A DNA stretch of 55,779 nucleotides from VRUE01 sp963748075 (GCA_963748075.1 CAVVHQ010000046.1:1-55779), one strand, 5' to 3'; shown: positions 8,320-16,393, counted from the first letter of the stretch. A program made the numbers and translations. The notes: a model not told the origin generated them from the letters alone.

Positions 8320-8443
8320 GAAGGCCGCTGCAAACCGGCGCATCTCGGGGTCTTCGGTCGGCCGGATCGGGTCACGCACTAATTGGGCGCTCCCCTCACC
8401 GGCCTCCCTGCATCCCCCAACCTGCTTGGTTTTCACGGCCTTC
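8320..8443 (-). repeat. Family 1 inverted-repeat element, copy A
   Basis: This element fills the gap between the rhodanese-E1 stop and cysO. The ends GAAGGCCG and CGGCCTTC pair. Read on the minus strand it contains AACCAAGCAG, a GCAGGGAG block, GGGAGCGC, then AGTGCGTGACCCGATCC, which is nearly identical to the copy at 51.3 kb, and ATGCGCCGGTTT. It is the most diverged of the four clear copies in its inner stem. It ends 17 bp before the cysO ATG, so it would be part of any transcript through cysO. Confidence 0.7.
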
Positions 8444-8460
8444 AATAGGATCGTTTTCTA

Positions 8461-8733
8461 ATGGCAACGGTTCGAATTCCACCCGTCCTTCGTGCCCAGA
8501 CCGGGGGGCAGCCGGAGGTCGAGGCGGCGGGCGCCAGCGTCGGCGAGGTGCTGCGGGCGCTGACCGCCGCGCACCCCGACACCGAGTCGCAGCTATTCGG
8601 CGCGGACGGCGACCTCAATCGCTACGTCAACGTCTACCTCAACGACGAGGACGTGCGCGTCCTCGACGGACTCGACACCGCCGTCGCCGCGGGCGATACC
8701 GTCATCATCATGCCCGCCATGGCCGGCGGTTGA
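8461..8733 (+). CDS. cysO: Ubiquitin-like sulfur carrier CysO
   Basis: The 90-residue protein has the MoaD/ThiS beta-grasp pattern and ends in AMAGG, the di-glycine tail that an E1-type enzyme adenylates and thiocarboxylates. The family is small, and the tail alone does not separate MoaD, ThiS and CysO. The neighbours do: an E1-rhodanese fusion upstream, CysM downstream and a Mec hydrolase further on match the mycobacterial mec-cysO-cysM pathway, in which the thiocarboxylate is the sulfur donor for cysteine. The ATG at 8461 is preceded by AGGATCG at about 10 nt. The leader contains a family 1 inverted-repeat element. Confidence 0.9.
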   Translation: MATVRIPPVLRAQTGGQPEVEAAGASVGEVLRALTAAHPDTESQLFGADGDLNRYVNVYLNDEDVRVLDGLDTAVAAGDTVIIMPAMAGG

Positions 8734-8739
8734 GCCGGC

Positions 8740-8778
8740 GGGGCGCCTTTTTCTGGGATATCACCAATAACGCGCCCC
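8740..8778 (+). terminator. GGGGCGC/GCGCCCC hairpin after cysO
   Basis: GGGGCGC at 8740-8746 pairs with GCGCCCC at 8772-8778 around a 25-nt interior. It starts 7 bp after the cysO stop and precedes the cysM promoter-like block, repeating the order seen after htpX. Possible terminator or mRNA-end stabiliser; the inner pairing is weaker than in the first copy. Confidence 0.45.
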
Positions 8779-8802
8779 AGGCCGTTGTTGGCGCTCCATG
8801 GC

Positions 8803-8818
8803 TATACTTTCTGAAGTA
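8803..8818 (+). promoter_or_regulatory. Second copy of the TATACTT...AAGTA promoter/operator, upstream of cysM
   Basis: TATACT at 8803-8808 overlaps the inverted repeat TACTT-TCTG-AAGTA (8805-8818), differing by one spacer base from the copy at 7109-7122. The ATG at 8819 follows directly, so transcription from this -10 would start within a few bases of the start codon and give an almost leaderless cysM message. Confidence 0.6.
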
Positions 8819-9781
8819 ATGCAGGAGGACCTACTCAACCGACCCTGCGGGGGACGCTTCGGCGACATAGTCGAGTCGATCGGCAACACGCCGCTGGTCG
8901 AGTTGCCGCGCTTCGCCCCCAAGCCCGACGTGCGGATCTACGCGAAGCTCGAGGGCCGCAACCCGACCGGGTCGGTCAAGGACCGGGTCGCCAAGTCGAT
9001 GATCGAGGCGGCCGAGGCCGAGGGGCTGATCGAGCCCGGGCAGACGATCCTCGAGCCGACCTCCGGCAACACCGGCATCTCGCTGGCGATGATCTGCCGC
9101 CGCAAGGGCTACCCGCTGAAAGTCGTGATGCCCGACAACGTGACCAAGGAGCGCACCCAGCTGCTCGAGATGTACGGGGCGGAGATCGTCTACACCGAGG
9201 GCGCCAAGGGCTCAAACGGCGCGGTCGAGGTGGCGCTGGAGATGGCCGAGGACTCGCGCTACTACATGCCATACCAGTACGGCAACGAGGCCAACCCGCG
9301 CGCTCACTACGAGGGCACCGCGGTGGAGATCCTCGAGGAGCTGGACGAGGTGGCGGCGTTCGTCGGCGGCCTCGGCACGGGCGGCACCCTGATGGGCAAC
9401 GGGCGGCGCCTCAAGGAGCACGACCCCGAGACGCTGATCGTCGCTGCCGAGCCGATGCAGGGCGAGATGGTTCACGGCCTGCGCTCGCTGGAGGACGGCT
9501 TCATCCCGCCGATCATCGACCTCTCCCTGATCGATCGCAAAATCATGGTCTCCAACCGCGACGCGATCGTCTGGACGCGCAAGCTGCTCGACGAGGAGGG
9601 CGTCTTCGCCGGCGTCTCCTCCGGCGCGATCGCCCGCATCGCTGTCCGCATCGGCGAGGAGCTGGACGGCGGCAACGTCGTCTTCCTGGTCCCCGACGAC
9701 GGCTGGAAGTACCTCTCCTCCGGGGTCTACACGAAGCCGATCGACGACATCGAGAACCTCGACTCCACCGTTTGGTGGTAG
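8819..9781 (+). CDS. cysM: Cysteine synthase CysM (CysO-dependent type)
   Basis: The 320-residue protein is a fold-type II PLP enzyme. The PLP lysine is Lys54 in NPTGSVKDR, and the substrate loop TSGNTGIS follows near residue 85. The end of the chain (WKYLSSGVYTKP...DSTVWW) resembles the C-terminal closing segment of mycobacterial CysM, which uses O-phosphoserine and CysO thiocarboxylate instead of O-acetylserine and sulfide. An ATG at 8798 would add seven residues, but its codons overlap the conserved TACTT-N4-AAGTA promoter/operator, so the ATG at 8819 is preferred. Ordinary O-acetylserine use cannot be excluded by eye, but the flanking cysO and mec make the CysO route likely. Confidence 0.9.
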   Translation: MQEDLLNRPCGGRFGDIVESIGNTPLVELPRFAPKPDVRIYAKLEGRNPTGSVKDRVAKSMIEAAEAEGLIEPGQTILEPTSGNTGISLAMICRRKGYPLKVVMPDNVTKERTQLLEMYGAEIVYTEGAKGSNGAVEVALEMAEDSRYYMPYQYGNEANPRAHYEGTAVEILEELDEVAAFVGGLGTGGTLMGNGRRLKEHDPETLIVAAEPMQGEMVHGLRSLEDGFIPPIIDLSLIDRKIMVSNRDAIVWTRKLLDEEGVFAGVSSGAIARIAVRIGEELDGGNVVFLVPDDGWKYLSSGVYTKPIDDIENLDSTVWW

Positions 9782-10497
9782 GCCCGGCAGATCAGGTCGC
9801 CGAGGCGGGCGACAGGGGCTGGCGCGAGGAGATCCTCGAGGTCAAGCGCTCCCCTGACGACGTCCCCTCGACCTACGACCGCCTGGCGCCGGTCTATGAG
9901 ATCTGGGCGCGGCTCACCGAGTCGCGAGCGCGCCGCCGGGTGCTCGAGCTGGCCGCGCCCGGGCCGGCCGAGGACGTGCTCGAGGTGGCTACCGGCACCG
10001 GAGCCCAGCTGGTCGAGCTGGCGCGCCGCAACCCGCGCGGGCGCACGGTCGGGGTGGAGGTCGCCGAGGGCATGCTGGCGAAGACGCGCCGCCGTCTCGC
10101 CGGTCGGGGGCTGACCGAGGTCGAGGTGCTGCGTGCCGACGCCCGCGAGCTGCCGTTCGCCGATGCGAGCTTCGACCTGATCGTCAACAGCTACATGGTC
10201 GATCTGCTGCCGCGCGCGGAGATCCCCCGGGTGCTGGCCGAGTTCAGGCGGCTGCTGCGCCCCGGCGGTCGCCTGGTGATGTCGAACATGACGCTGGGCG
10301 AGCGTCGCCTGCACCGGGTCTGGGACGCGCTCTACGCTCGCGGCATCGTGCTGACCGCCAACTGCCGCGGCGTCCTCGCGGCGCCGGTCCTGGCGGAGCT
10401 GGGCTTCATCGGCGTCGAGCGCGAGTACTCCGCCCAGCTCGGCTTCCCGACCGAGATCGTGATCGCGCGCAAGGCGGGCGCGCCGACCGGCCCGTGA
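9775..10497 (+). CDS. Class I SAM-dependent methyltransferase
   Basis: The protein of about 240 residues has the SAM-binding motif I (DVLEVATGTGAQLVELA), an acidic motif II segment and the RADARELPFADASFDLIV stretch of UbiE/COQ5-type methyltransferases. The substrate is unknown. It overlaps the end of cysM by 7 bp and the start of mec by 4 bp, so it is translated with the cysteine operon. Start codons GTG at 9775 and TTG at 9772 are both possible; the conserved part begins only at about residue 25 (VPSTYDRLAPVYEIW), so the real start may be either of these. Its link to cysteine metabolism is positional only. Confidence 0.8.
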   Translation: MVGPADQVAEAGDRGWREEILEVKRSPDDVPSTYDRLAPVYEIWARLTESRARRRVLELAAPGPAEDVLEVATGTGAQLVELARRNPRGRTVGVEVAEGMLAKTRRRLAGRGLTEVEVLRADARELPFADASFDLIVNSYMVDLLPRAEIPRVLAEFRRLLRPGGRLVMSNMTLGERRLHRVWDALYARGIVLTANCRGVLAAPVLAELGFIGVEREYSAQLGFPTEIVIARKAGAPTGP

Positions 10498-10898
10498 GCG
10501 CGATGCGCATCCCCCAGCGCCTCGTCGACGAGATCGTCGCCCACGCCCGCGAGGACTTCCCCAACGAGTGCTGCGGGATGGTGGGGGGGCTCGACGGAGA
10601 GGCGCGGACGGTCTACCGGGCGGCCAACGCCGAGGCCAGCCCGCTGCGCTACTCGATCGACGCCTCCGAGCAGTTCCGGCTGATGAAGACGATCGAGGAG
10701 GCGGGGGAGGATCTGGTCGGGATCTACCACTCGCACACCAAGAGCGCCGCCTATCCCTCGCAGACCGACGTCAACCTGGCCGGCTGGCCCGACGCCGTCT
10801 ACCTGATCGCGTCGCTGGCCGACGCCGAAGCGCCCGAGATCATGGGCTTTTGGATCCGCGACGGGGAGATCTCCGATGCCGAGCTCGTCGTCGAGTAG
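10494..10898 (+). CDS. mec: CysO-cysteine peptidase Mec (JAMM/MPN+ metalloprotease)
   Basis: The 134-residue protein has a complete JAMM zinc site: Glu25 in NECCG and HSHTKSAAYPSQTD, giving His79, His81, Ser89 and Asp92 in the HxHx7SxxD pattern. In mycobacteria Mec cuts the isopeptide-like bond of CysO-cysteine, releasing cysteine and regenerating CysO. The neighbours cysO and cysM support this role. GTG at 10494 overlaps the methyltransferase stop (GTGA). A second methionine lies at residue 4. The C-terminus overlaps the next gene by 23 bp. Confidence 0.9.
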   Translation: MSAMRIPQRLVDEIVAHAREDFPNECCGMVGGLDGEARTVYRAANAEASPLRYSIDASEQFRLMKTIEEAGEDLVGIYHSHTKSAAYPSQTDVNLAGWPDAVYLIASLADAEAPEIMGFWIRDGEISDAELVVE

Positions 10899-11115
10899 CG
10901 GCAAGCTGGTCAAGGTCGCCTACGCCCAGAACCAGGCGGAGGCGGAGATGATCCAGGGGCTGCTCTCCGAGCACGGCATCCCCAGCATGCTGAAGCGCGC
11001 CGCCGGCTTCGACGTGCCGGACTTCCTCGCCGCCGGCCCCCGCCAGATCCTGGTGGCCGAGGAGATCGCCGCGCGGGCCCGCGCGGTGCTGGAGGGAACG
11101 CCGGGCGTCTCCTGA
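10876..11115 (+). CDS. DUF2007-family small protein
   Basis: The 79-residue protein has the DUF2007 pattern: a short strand (LVKVAYAQNQAEAEMIQGLL) followed by EHGIPSMLKRAAG and an ILVAEEIAARARAVL helix. Family members are described as possible signal-transducing proteins with a beta-alpha-beta fold; the biochemical role is unknown. The first 23 bp overlap the end of mec in another frame, so it is the last gene of the cysteine operon. It is followed by a convergent gene. Confidence 0.75.
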   Translation: MPSSSSSSGKLVKVAYAQNQAEAEMIQGLLSEHGIPSMLKRAAGFDVPDFLAAGPRQILVAEEIAARARAVLEGTPGVS

Positions 11116-11122
11116 CGAAGCT

Positions 11123-11878
11123 CTACGGCCCTGCCGGCCGGGCGGTCGCGCGCAGGTAGCCGCGCCAGGCGTCCTCGATCTCGGCGAGGCGGGCCTCGAA
11201 GGCGGCTTCCAGGGTGGGCGTCGCCCCGCCGGGGAGGAGCTTCAGGGCGAGGCGCTCGCAGGCTTCGGGGCCCCGCTCGGTCTCCAGCAGGTCGAAGATC
11301 GTGCCGCCGAGGATCACCGCGTCGCGGCGCGACGGGGGGAAGGAGGGCCGGGCGCTCTCGCGCAGGCGGCGGATCACCGCGGCGCGGTAGAGGCCGACCT
11401 GGCGGGCGAAGTACTGGGCGGCGCCCTCGATCAGCCACGCCCAGGCGAGGTAGCGGGCGAAACGGCGCGGCGTCCAGGAGGGAGGGAGGTCGGGATTGTT
11501 GGTGGCGATCACCAGCTGTGCGTAGAGGCGCTCGGCCGTGCCGCGCAGCGCCTCGCGCGAGTCCTCGCCGGCGGCGCGGCGCTCCATGTGGGGATCGTTG
11601 AGGACGTGCAGCTCGGTCGCCATCGCCCAGCCGGCCAGGTAGCGCCGGCCGGACGCCGCTGCCGACCAGCGGGCGGCGGGCAGGAACGGGTGGGCCATCG
11701 ACAGCAGGGCGGGATTGGTGTGAACGACCACGGTGACGTCGCCGGGCACGGCCTCGAAGCGGTCCTCGAGCCGCAGCCGCAGCTCCTCCATCCGGTCCAG
11801 GATTCGCTCCGCGAAGGCCGCGTCGCCGCTGTCGTGACGCGCGGTGAAGCTCAGCGATTGCGTCTCCACCCAGGGCAT
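11123..11878 (-). CDS. Hypothetical protein resembling a degenerate gluzincin peptidase
   Basis: The 251-residue protein is not closely recognised. The segment RYLAWAWLIEGAAQYFARQVG looks like the end of a gluzincin zinc helix (WLxEGxAxYFA, as in peptidase MA-like proteins), but the HExxH motif expected before it is absent: YLAWAWL stands where the two histidines should be. It may be a non-catalytic member. There is no signal peptide or membrane helix. It is convergent with the DUF2007 gene, with 7 bp between the stops, and a family 1 repeat lies just upstream of its start. Confidence 0.6.
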   Translation of the reverse strand: MPWVETQSLSFTARHDSGDAAFAERILDRMEELRLRLEDRFEAVPGDVTVVVHTNPALLSMAHPFLPAARWSAAASGRRYLAGWAMATELHVLNDPHMERRAAGEDSREALRGTAERLYAQLVIATNNPDLPPSWTPRRFARYLAWAWLIEGAAQYFARQVGLYRAAVIRRLRESARPSFPPSRRDAVILGGTIFDLLETERGPEACERLALKLLPGGATPTLEAAFEARLAEIEDAWRGYLRATARPAGP

Positions 11879-11893
11879 GGTCCGAGACTACTT

Positions 11894-12030
11894 TCTAAGG
11901 CTGTCTGACCAAGCAGATCAAGGAACTCGCGCTGCGCGCTCGCACCGCTCCCTGCGGTCGCTGGAGCGTGGCGTGCTCTGCACGCGAGCCGAGCGAGGAC
12001 GCCGATATGCGCCGGTCAGACAGCCTTAGA
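11894..12030. repeat. Family 1 inverted-repeat element, copy B
   Basis: The 137-bp element has perfect 17-bp terminal inverted repeats (11894-11910 and 12014-12030). Just inside them are AAGCAGATCAAGGA on the left and GAGGACGCCGATATGCGC on the right, shared with the other copies. The inner stem GCAGATC/GATATGC shows a C-G to T-A change relative to copy D (GCAGACC/GGTATGC), which keeps pairing. The right arm contains the TAA stop of the DUF1802 gene (12026-12028). Confidence 0.85.
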
Positions 12031-12655
12031 CCAGAACGGGCTCGGTTGCCGAGCAGACGCCGTGGATCTCCTGGCGGGCGCGGTCGAACTCCTCGTCGGC
12101 CATCACCGGCGTGCCCTCGAAGGGCAGGTCGCGGTCGATCTCGACCCAGGAGCGGCAGCCGTGGTACTCCTCGCGGACGCGGACGGTGACCGGGCGGGGG
12201 ATGCGGTGGACCCGCAGCAGCAGGATGTGCAGGGGGTGGCGTCGCTTCCACTTGAGGCGCTTCTCGGCGTAGTCGGGCGTCCACACGTAGAAGGGAGAGA
12301 GTTCGTCGACGACGCGCGGGTTGGTGATCGTCAGGTGGTCGGTCACCTCGGCCCAGCAGCGCAGCCGCACCCGCTCGGGCTGCGGGATGCCGCCGTCCCG
12401 GATCAGGGCGCTGGGCGGCGGTTCCTCGTCGGGCCAGACGCCCTCCTCGAGGGCGCGGCCCAGCTCCGGATGGTGGGACTCGCGCACCAGGTTGTTGCGC
12501 TGGTGGTCGAAGGTCGGGTAGAGGAAGAAGCGCTCGTGCTCGAGCTCGAAGTGCTTGTTCTCCTCGCGAATTCCGCCCTTGCGCAGGGTGAGGAGCTGCT
12601 CGCCCTCGGCGAGGGCGCGCACCGTTACTGCCCATTCCTTTAATGCGATCGGCAT
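12026..12655 (-). CDS. DUF1802-family protein
   Basis: The 209-residue protein begins with ALKEWAVTVRALAEGEQLLTLRKGGI and contains FFLYPTFDHQ, both hallmarks of DUF1802, a soluble family of unknown function found in cyanobacteria and actinobacteria. No catalytic motif is evident. Its stop codon lies inside the arm of the adjacent family 1 repeat. The 132 bp upstream (12656-12787) hold no recognisable gene; they contain a GC-rich hairpin-like GGCGGGCCCCCGCC stretch and presumably its promoter. Confidence 0.8.
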   Translation of the reverse strand: MPIALKEWAVTVRALAEGEQLLTLRKGGIREENKHFELEHERFFLYPTFDHQRNNLVRESHHPELGRALEEGVWPDEEPPPSALIRDGGIPQPERVRLRCWAEVTDHLTITNPRVVDELSPFYVWTPDYAEKRLKWKRRHPLHILLLRVHRIPRPVTVRVREEYHGCRSWVEIDRDLPFEGTPVMADEEFDRARQEIHGVCSATEPVLV

Positions 12656-12787
12656 CTAAGCTCCACCTGGAGAGGTTGGGGAATCTGTGACTGGCAGGTT
12701 CGGCGCCCAGGACCCCATCTAGGCGGGCCCCCGCCCGAGGCGAGGCATTTTAGACGAGGTCGGCCAAATCGCCAAATCGCGACTTCC

Positions 12788-14290
12788 TCAGCCGCTGCCG
12801 CCGCCGCCCGGGGTCTCGATTCTGAGGACGTCTCCGGGGGCCAGGTTCCCCTCCGTCTTGCCGGGCAGCGGCTCGCCGTCGATCAGGTCCCTGCCCGTCT
12901 CGCCGTCGCCGCCTCCGTCGCGGCCGCGCGGGCGGTGGCGCCGCCGCTCGCCGATCAGCGTGTAGCGCATCGGCGCCCGCGCTTCGAGTTCGCGGACGAT
13001 CCCGTCGCCGCCCCGGTGGCGCCCGGTGCCGCCGCTGCCGCGCCGCAACGCCAGCCTGCGGACTCGCAGCGGGAACTCGGTCTCCAGCGCCTCGACCGGC
13101 GTGTTGAGCGTGTTCGACATCGCGACGTGGATCGCGCTCGGCCCGTCCGCGTCGGGGCAGGCGCCCTGGCCGCCGCCGAGCGTCTCGTAGTAGGTGAAGT
13201 CCTCGCCGGCCAGCGTCAGGTTGTTCATCGTTCCCTGGCCCTGGGCGGGGACGGGGCGGGCGCCGGCCAGGGCGGCGATCACCAGGTCGGCGACGCGGCC
13301 CGAGGTCTCGACGTTGCCGGCCGCCACCGCCGCTGGGAAGCGGGCGTTGAGCAGGCAGCCCTCGGCGGCGATCACCTCGATCGGCCGGTAGGCGCCGGCC
13401 GACGGCGGCGCGTCGGGGTCGGTGAGGACTCGCACCGCGAAGAACGCCGCCGACTTGGTCACTGAGAGGGGGCAGTTGAGGTTGCCGTCGATCTGCGGGT
13501 CGGTGCCGGAGAAGTCGACGACGAGGCGGTCGCCGCGGATCGTCGCCTCGACCCGCAGGGCGACATCGCGCGGCCCCCCGTCGGCGTCGTCCTCGAGCAC
13601 GTCCTCGGCGGCGTAGCTTCCGTCGGGCAGCGCCTCGAGGGCGGCCCGGGTGCGGCGCTCGGCGTAGGCGAGGATCTCCTCCATCCCGGTGCGCAGCCGT
13701 TCGAGCCCGTGGCGCTCCGCCAGCTCGGCGAGGCGCCGCTCCCCGATCCGGTTGGCGGCGGCCTGCGCGCGGAGGTCGGCGAGGCGCTGGTGGGGAGAGC
13801 GCATCCGGGCGGCCAGCCGCTCCAGCTCGGCCCCGGTGGCGCGGGTGGGCGGGATCACGACGCCCTCTTCGTCAAGCGTCCGCGAGCGGGCCGGCATCCC
13901 GGCCGGGCTCGGCCCGCCGATGTCGGCGTGATGGGCGCGGCAGGCGGCGAAGCCGAGCAGCGCGTCGGCGGCGAAGACGGGTGAGATGAGCGTCACGTCG
14001 GGGAGGTGGGTGCCGCCCCGGTAGGGGTCGTTGAGGATCCAGGCCTCGCCGGGGCGCTGCTCCTCGTCCAGCACCGCGGCGACCGCGTCGGGCATCGAGC
14101 CGAGGTGGACGGGGATGTGCTCGGCTTGCATGACCAGCTCGCCGCGGGCGTCGAAGAGGGCGGTCGAGCAGTCGTGCCGCTCCTTGATGTTGGCCGAGTA
14201 GGCGGAGCGGATCAGCGCCGCGCCCATCTCGTCGCAGGCGGCGCGCAGACCGCCGATCATCACCTGGAGCGTTACGGGGTCGAGGCTCAT
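12788..14290 (-). CDS. hyuB: Hydantoinase B / oxoprolinase-family subunit
   Basis: The 500-residue protein matches the HyuB family: DPVTLQVMIGGLRAACDEMG at the N-terminus, then ILNDPYRGGTHLPDVTLISP, HADIGGPSPAGMP and a GTMNNLTL segment. HyuB pairs with HyuA to open 5-oxoproline or hydantoin rings in an ATP-dependent way; some relatives carboxylate acetone or acetophenone. ATG at 14290 has AAGGCAGG about 7 nt upstream; the ATG at 14323 would add 11 residues but has no ribosome binding site. It follows hyuA closely on the same strand. The substrate cannot be assigned. Confidence 0.88.
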   Translation of the reverse strand: MSLDPVTLQVMIGGLRAACDEMGAALIRSAYSANIKERHDCSTALFDARGELVMQAEHIPVHLGSMPDAVAAVLDEEQRPGEAWILNDPYRGGTHLPDVTLISPVFAADALLGFAACRAHHADIGGPSPAGMPARSRTLDEEGVVIPPTRATGAELERLAARMRSPHQRLADLRAQAAANRIGERRLAELAERHGLERLRTGMEEILAYAERRTRAALEALPDGSYAAEDVLEDDADGGPRDVALRVEATIRGDRLVVDFSGTDPQIDGNLNCPLSVTKSAAFFAVRVLTDPDAPPSAGAYRPIEVIAAEGCLLNARFPAAVAAGNVETSGRVADLVIAALAGARPVPAQGQGTMNNLTLAGEDFTYYETLGGGQGACPDADGPSAIHVAMSNTLNTPVEALETEFPLRVRRLALRRGSGGTGRHRGGDGIVRELEARAPMRYTLIGERRRHRPRGRDGGGDGETGRDLIDGEPLPGKTEGNLAPGDVLRIETPGGGGSG

Positions 14291-14348
14291 CGCGTTGCCT
14301 GCCTTGGCGACTTTGTGCCGCATACCGGCAGAAAAGCGCCAGGCGCGC

Positions 14349-16325
14349 TCAATTCCCGGCCTCCGCGCGGATCGTGCCCGTGTCGTCGACCTCAGCGCTC
14401 CAGCCCGCCGGGAGGACGAAGGTCGCCTCGGGCAGCTCGAAGACGATCGGTCCCTCGGCGAGCAGCCCGGCGGCGGGCTCGCCGCGCATCACCGGCGTCT
14501 CGACCCAGCTGCCGCCGAAGCGGACCTCGCGTGCCAGCTGCTCCAGCCGTCCCTCCGCTGCCGCCGGTCGCGGCCGCGGCCCCGGCGCGACCAGCGCCAG
14601 GCGGATGTGGACGAGGACGACCTCGCCGTCGGGATCGCGGTGGCCGTAGCGCTCCTCGTGGGCCTGCTCGAAGCGCGCTTCCAGGTCCCCCGGGTCGGGC
14701 CGCGTCGGTCCCGGCACCGGTAGCTCGAAGGCCTGGCCCGCGTAGCGCATCTCGTAGACGACCTCCGGTTCGGCGCCGGCCAGCTCGCCGTCGAGCCGCG
14801 CGGTCAGCTCGTCGACCTCGGCGGCGATCCGCTTCGCCGTCAGGTCGGCGCCGCTCAGCATCACGGTGCGGGCGGTGTCGCGGCGGCGGTCGGAGGCGCA
14901 GAGGCCGAGCGCCGAGAGGACGCCGCCCGCCCGCGGGCAGAGGATGCGGTCGATGCCCAGCTCGGCGGCAAGCGCCGCGGCGTGCATCGGGCCGGCGCCG
15001 CCGAAGGGCAGCAGCGCGAAGCGGCGCGGGTCGACGCCGCGCTCGACCGTGACCACGCGCAGCGCCCGCACCATCTCCTGGTTGGCGACCCGCAGGATCC
15101 CCTCCGCGGCCTCCAGCTCGCCGACGCCGAGCGAGTCGGCGAGCGCGACGACGGCGGCGCGGGCCGCCTCGGGGTCGAGCGCGACGCCGCCGGCCAGGGT
15201 CGAGTCGGGGGCCAGCCGGCCGAGCAGCAGGTTGGCGTCGGTGACGGTCGGTTGCTTGCCGCCGCGCCCGTAGCAGGCGGGCCCCGGTTCGGCGCCCGCC
15301 GAGCGCGGGCCGACCCGCAGCGCCCCACCCGGGTCGCGCCAGCCGATCGAGCCGCCGCCGGCCCCGACCGTGTGCACGTCGACCATCGGCAGCTGGATCA
15401 CGCGGCCGCCGATCCGGCGCGAGTCGGTCCGCCGCACCTCGCCGCCCTCGACCACGCAGACGTCGCACGAGGTGCCGCCCATGTCGATGCCCAGCGCGTT
15501 GCCGTCGCCGCAGGCGCGGGCCAGCAGCGAGGCCCCGACCGCGCCGCCGGCCGGGCCGGAGAGGACGCTCCAAGCGCCCGCCCGCGCCGCCTCGGCCGCG
15601 CTGGCGACGCCGCCCGAGGACTGCATGACGACCGGGCGCGGCAGCCCCGCCGCCTCGGCCGCCCGGCCGAGGCGCTCCAGGTAGCGGTCGAGCAGGGGGG
15701 AGAGGTAGGCGTCGATCGTCGTCGTCGAGCAGCGCTCGTACTCGCGGAAGCGGGGCAGGACCTCGTGCGAGGCGGAGACGTGGACGCCGGGCAGCTCGCG
15801 GCGCAGGCGCTCGGCGATCGCTCGCTCGTGGGAGGGGTCGAGGTAGGAGAAGAGCAGGCAGATCGCCACCGACTCGGCGCCGCTCTCGCGCGCCGCGACG
15901 GCGAGCCGCTGCGGCTCGCCGGGCCCGAGCGGCTCGACCACGCCCTCGTGCCCGACCCGCTCGACTGCCTCGAAGCGCAGCTCCGGGGCCACCAGCGGCG
16001 CCGGCTTCGGCGCGCAGAGCCGGTACAGCTCGGGGCGGTCCTGGCGGCCGATCTCGAGCAGGTCGGCGAAGCCGCGGGTGGCGATCAGCGCGGTGCGGGC
16101 GCCGCGCTCCTCGAGCAGCGCGTTGGTCCCGACCGTCATCCCGTGGGCGAATGACTCGACCTCACCCGGCCCGGCGCCGGCCCGCCGCAGCACCTCCTCC
16201 ACGGCGCCGATCACCGCCACCGACTGGTCCTCGGGGGTGGTCGGCAGCTTCGCCGCGTGCACCGTCTCGCCGTCGAAGAGGACGGCGTCGGTGAAGGTCC
16301 CACCCACGTCGACGCCGAGCAGCAT
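14349..16325 (-). CDS. hyuA: Hydantoinase A / oxoprolinase-family subunit
   Basis: The 658-residue protein begins LLGVDVGGTFTDAVLFDG, the phosphate-binding motif of the ASKHA-fold HyuA family. It continues with the LALGIDMGGTSCDVCVVEGG-type second phosphate motif (near residue 278) and a GPMHAAALAAELG region. With HyuB it forms the ATP-dependent hydrolase or carboxylase. The start ATG (16325) directly begins the conserved strand. The order hyuA then hyuB, with a gap of under 60 bp, is a standard operon. Confidence 0.9.
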   Translation of the reverse strand: MLLGVDVGGTFTDAVLFDGETVHAAKLPTTPEDQSVAVIGAVEEVLRRAGAGPGEVESFAHGMTVGTNALLEERGARTALIATRGFADLLEIGRQDRPELYRLCAPKPAPLVAPELRFEAVERVGHEGVVEPLGPGEPQRLAVAARESGAESVAICLLFSYLDPSHERAIAERLRRELPGVHVSASHEVLPRFREYERCSTTTIDAYLSPLLDRYLERLGRAAEAAGLPRPVVMQSSGGVASAAEAARAGAWSVLSGPAGGAVGASLLARACGDGNALGIDMGGTSCDVCVVEGGEVRRTDSRRIGGRVIQLPMVDVHTVGAGGGSIGWRDPGGALRVGPRSAGAEPGPACYGRGGKQPTVTDANLLLGRLAPDSTLAGGVALDPEAARAAVVALADSLGVGELEAAEGILRVANQEMVRALRVVTVERGVDPRRFALLPFGGAGPMHAAALAAELGIDRILCPRAGGVLSALGLCASDRRRDTARTVMLSGADLTAKRIAAEVDELTARLDGELAGAEPEVVYEMRYAGQAFELPVPGPTRPDPGDLEARFEQAHEERYGHRDPDGEVVLVHIRLALVAPGPRPRPAAAEGRLEQLAREVRFGGSWVETPVMRGEPAAGLLAEGPIVFELPEATFVLPAGWSAEVDDTGTIRAEAGN

Positions 16326-16393
16326 GGGCCGAAGCTACCGGGTGCGTTCGCAGTTACGCCCGCATACGGAGCAAAGGTGTGAACGCACGGCGG

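Noticed and set aside
8460..8490. GGTTCGAATTCC as a tRNA T-loop.
   Set aside because: It is the coding start of cysO; no cloverleaf can be drawn around it. No tRNA gene was seen in the window.
11894..12030. Family 1 copies as ordinary Rho-independent terminators.
   Set aside because: They have no T-tracts, are over 120 bp long, carry conserved unpaired blocks, and one lies between two same-strand genes of one pathway (rhodanese-E1 and cysO).
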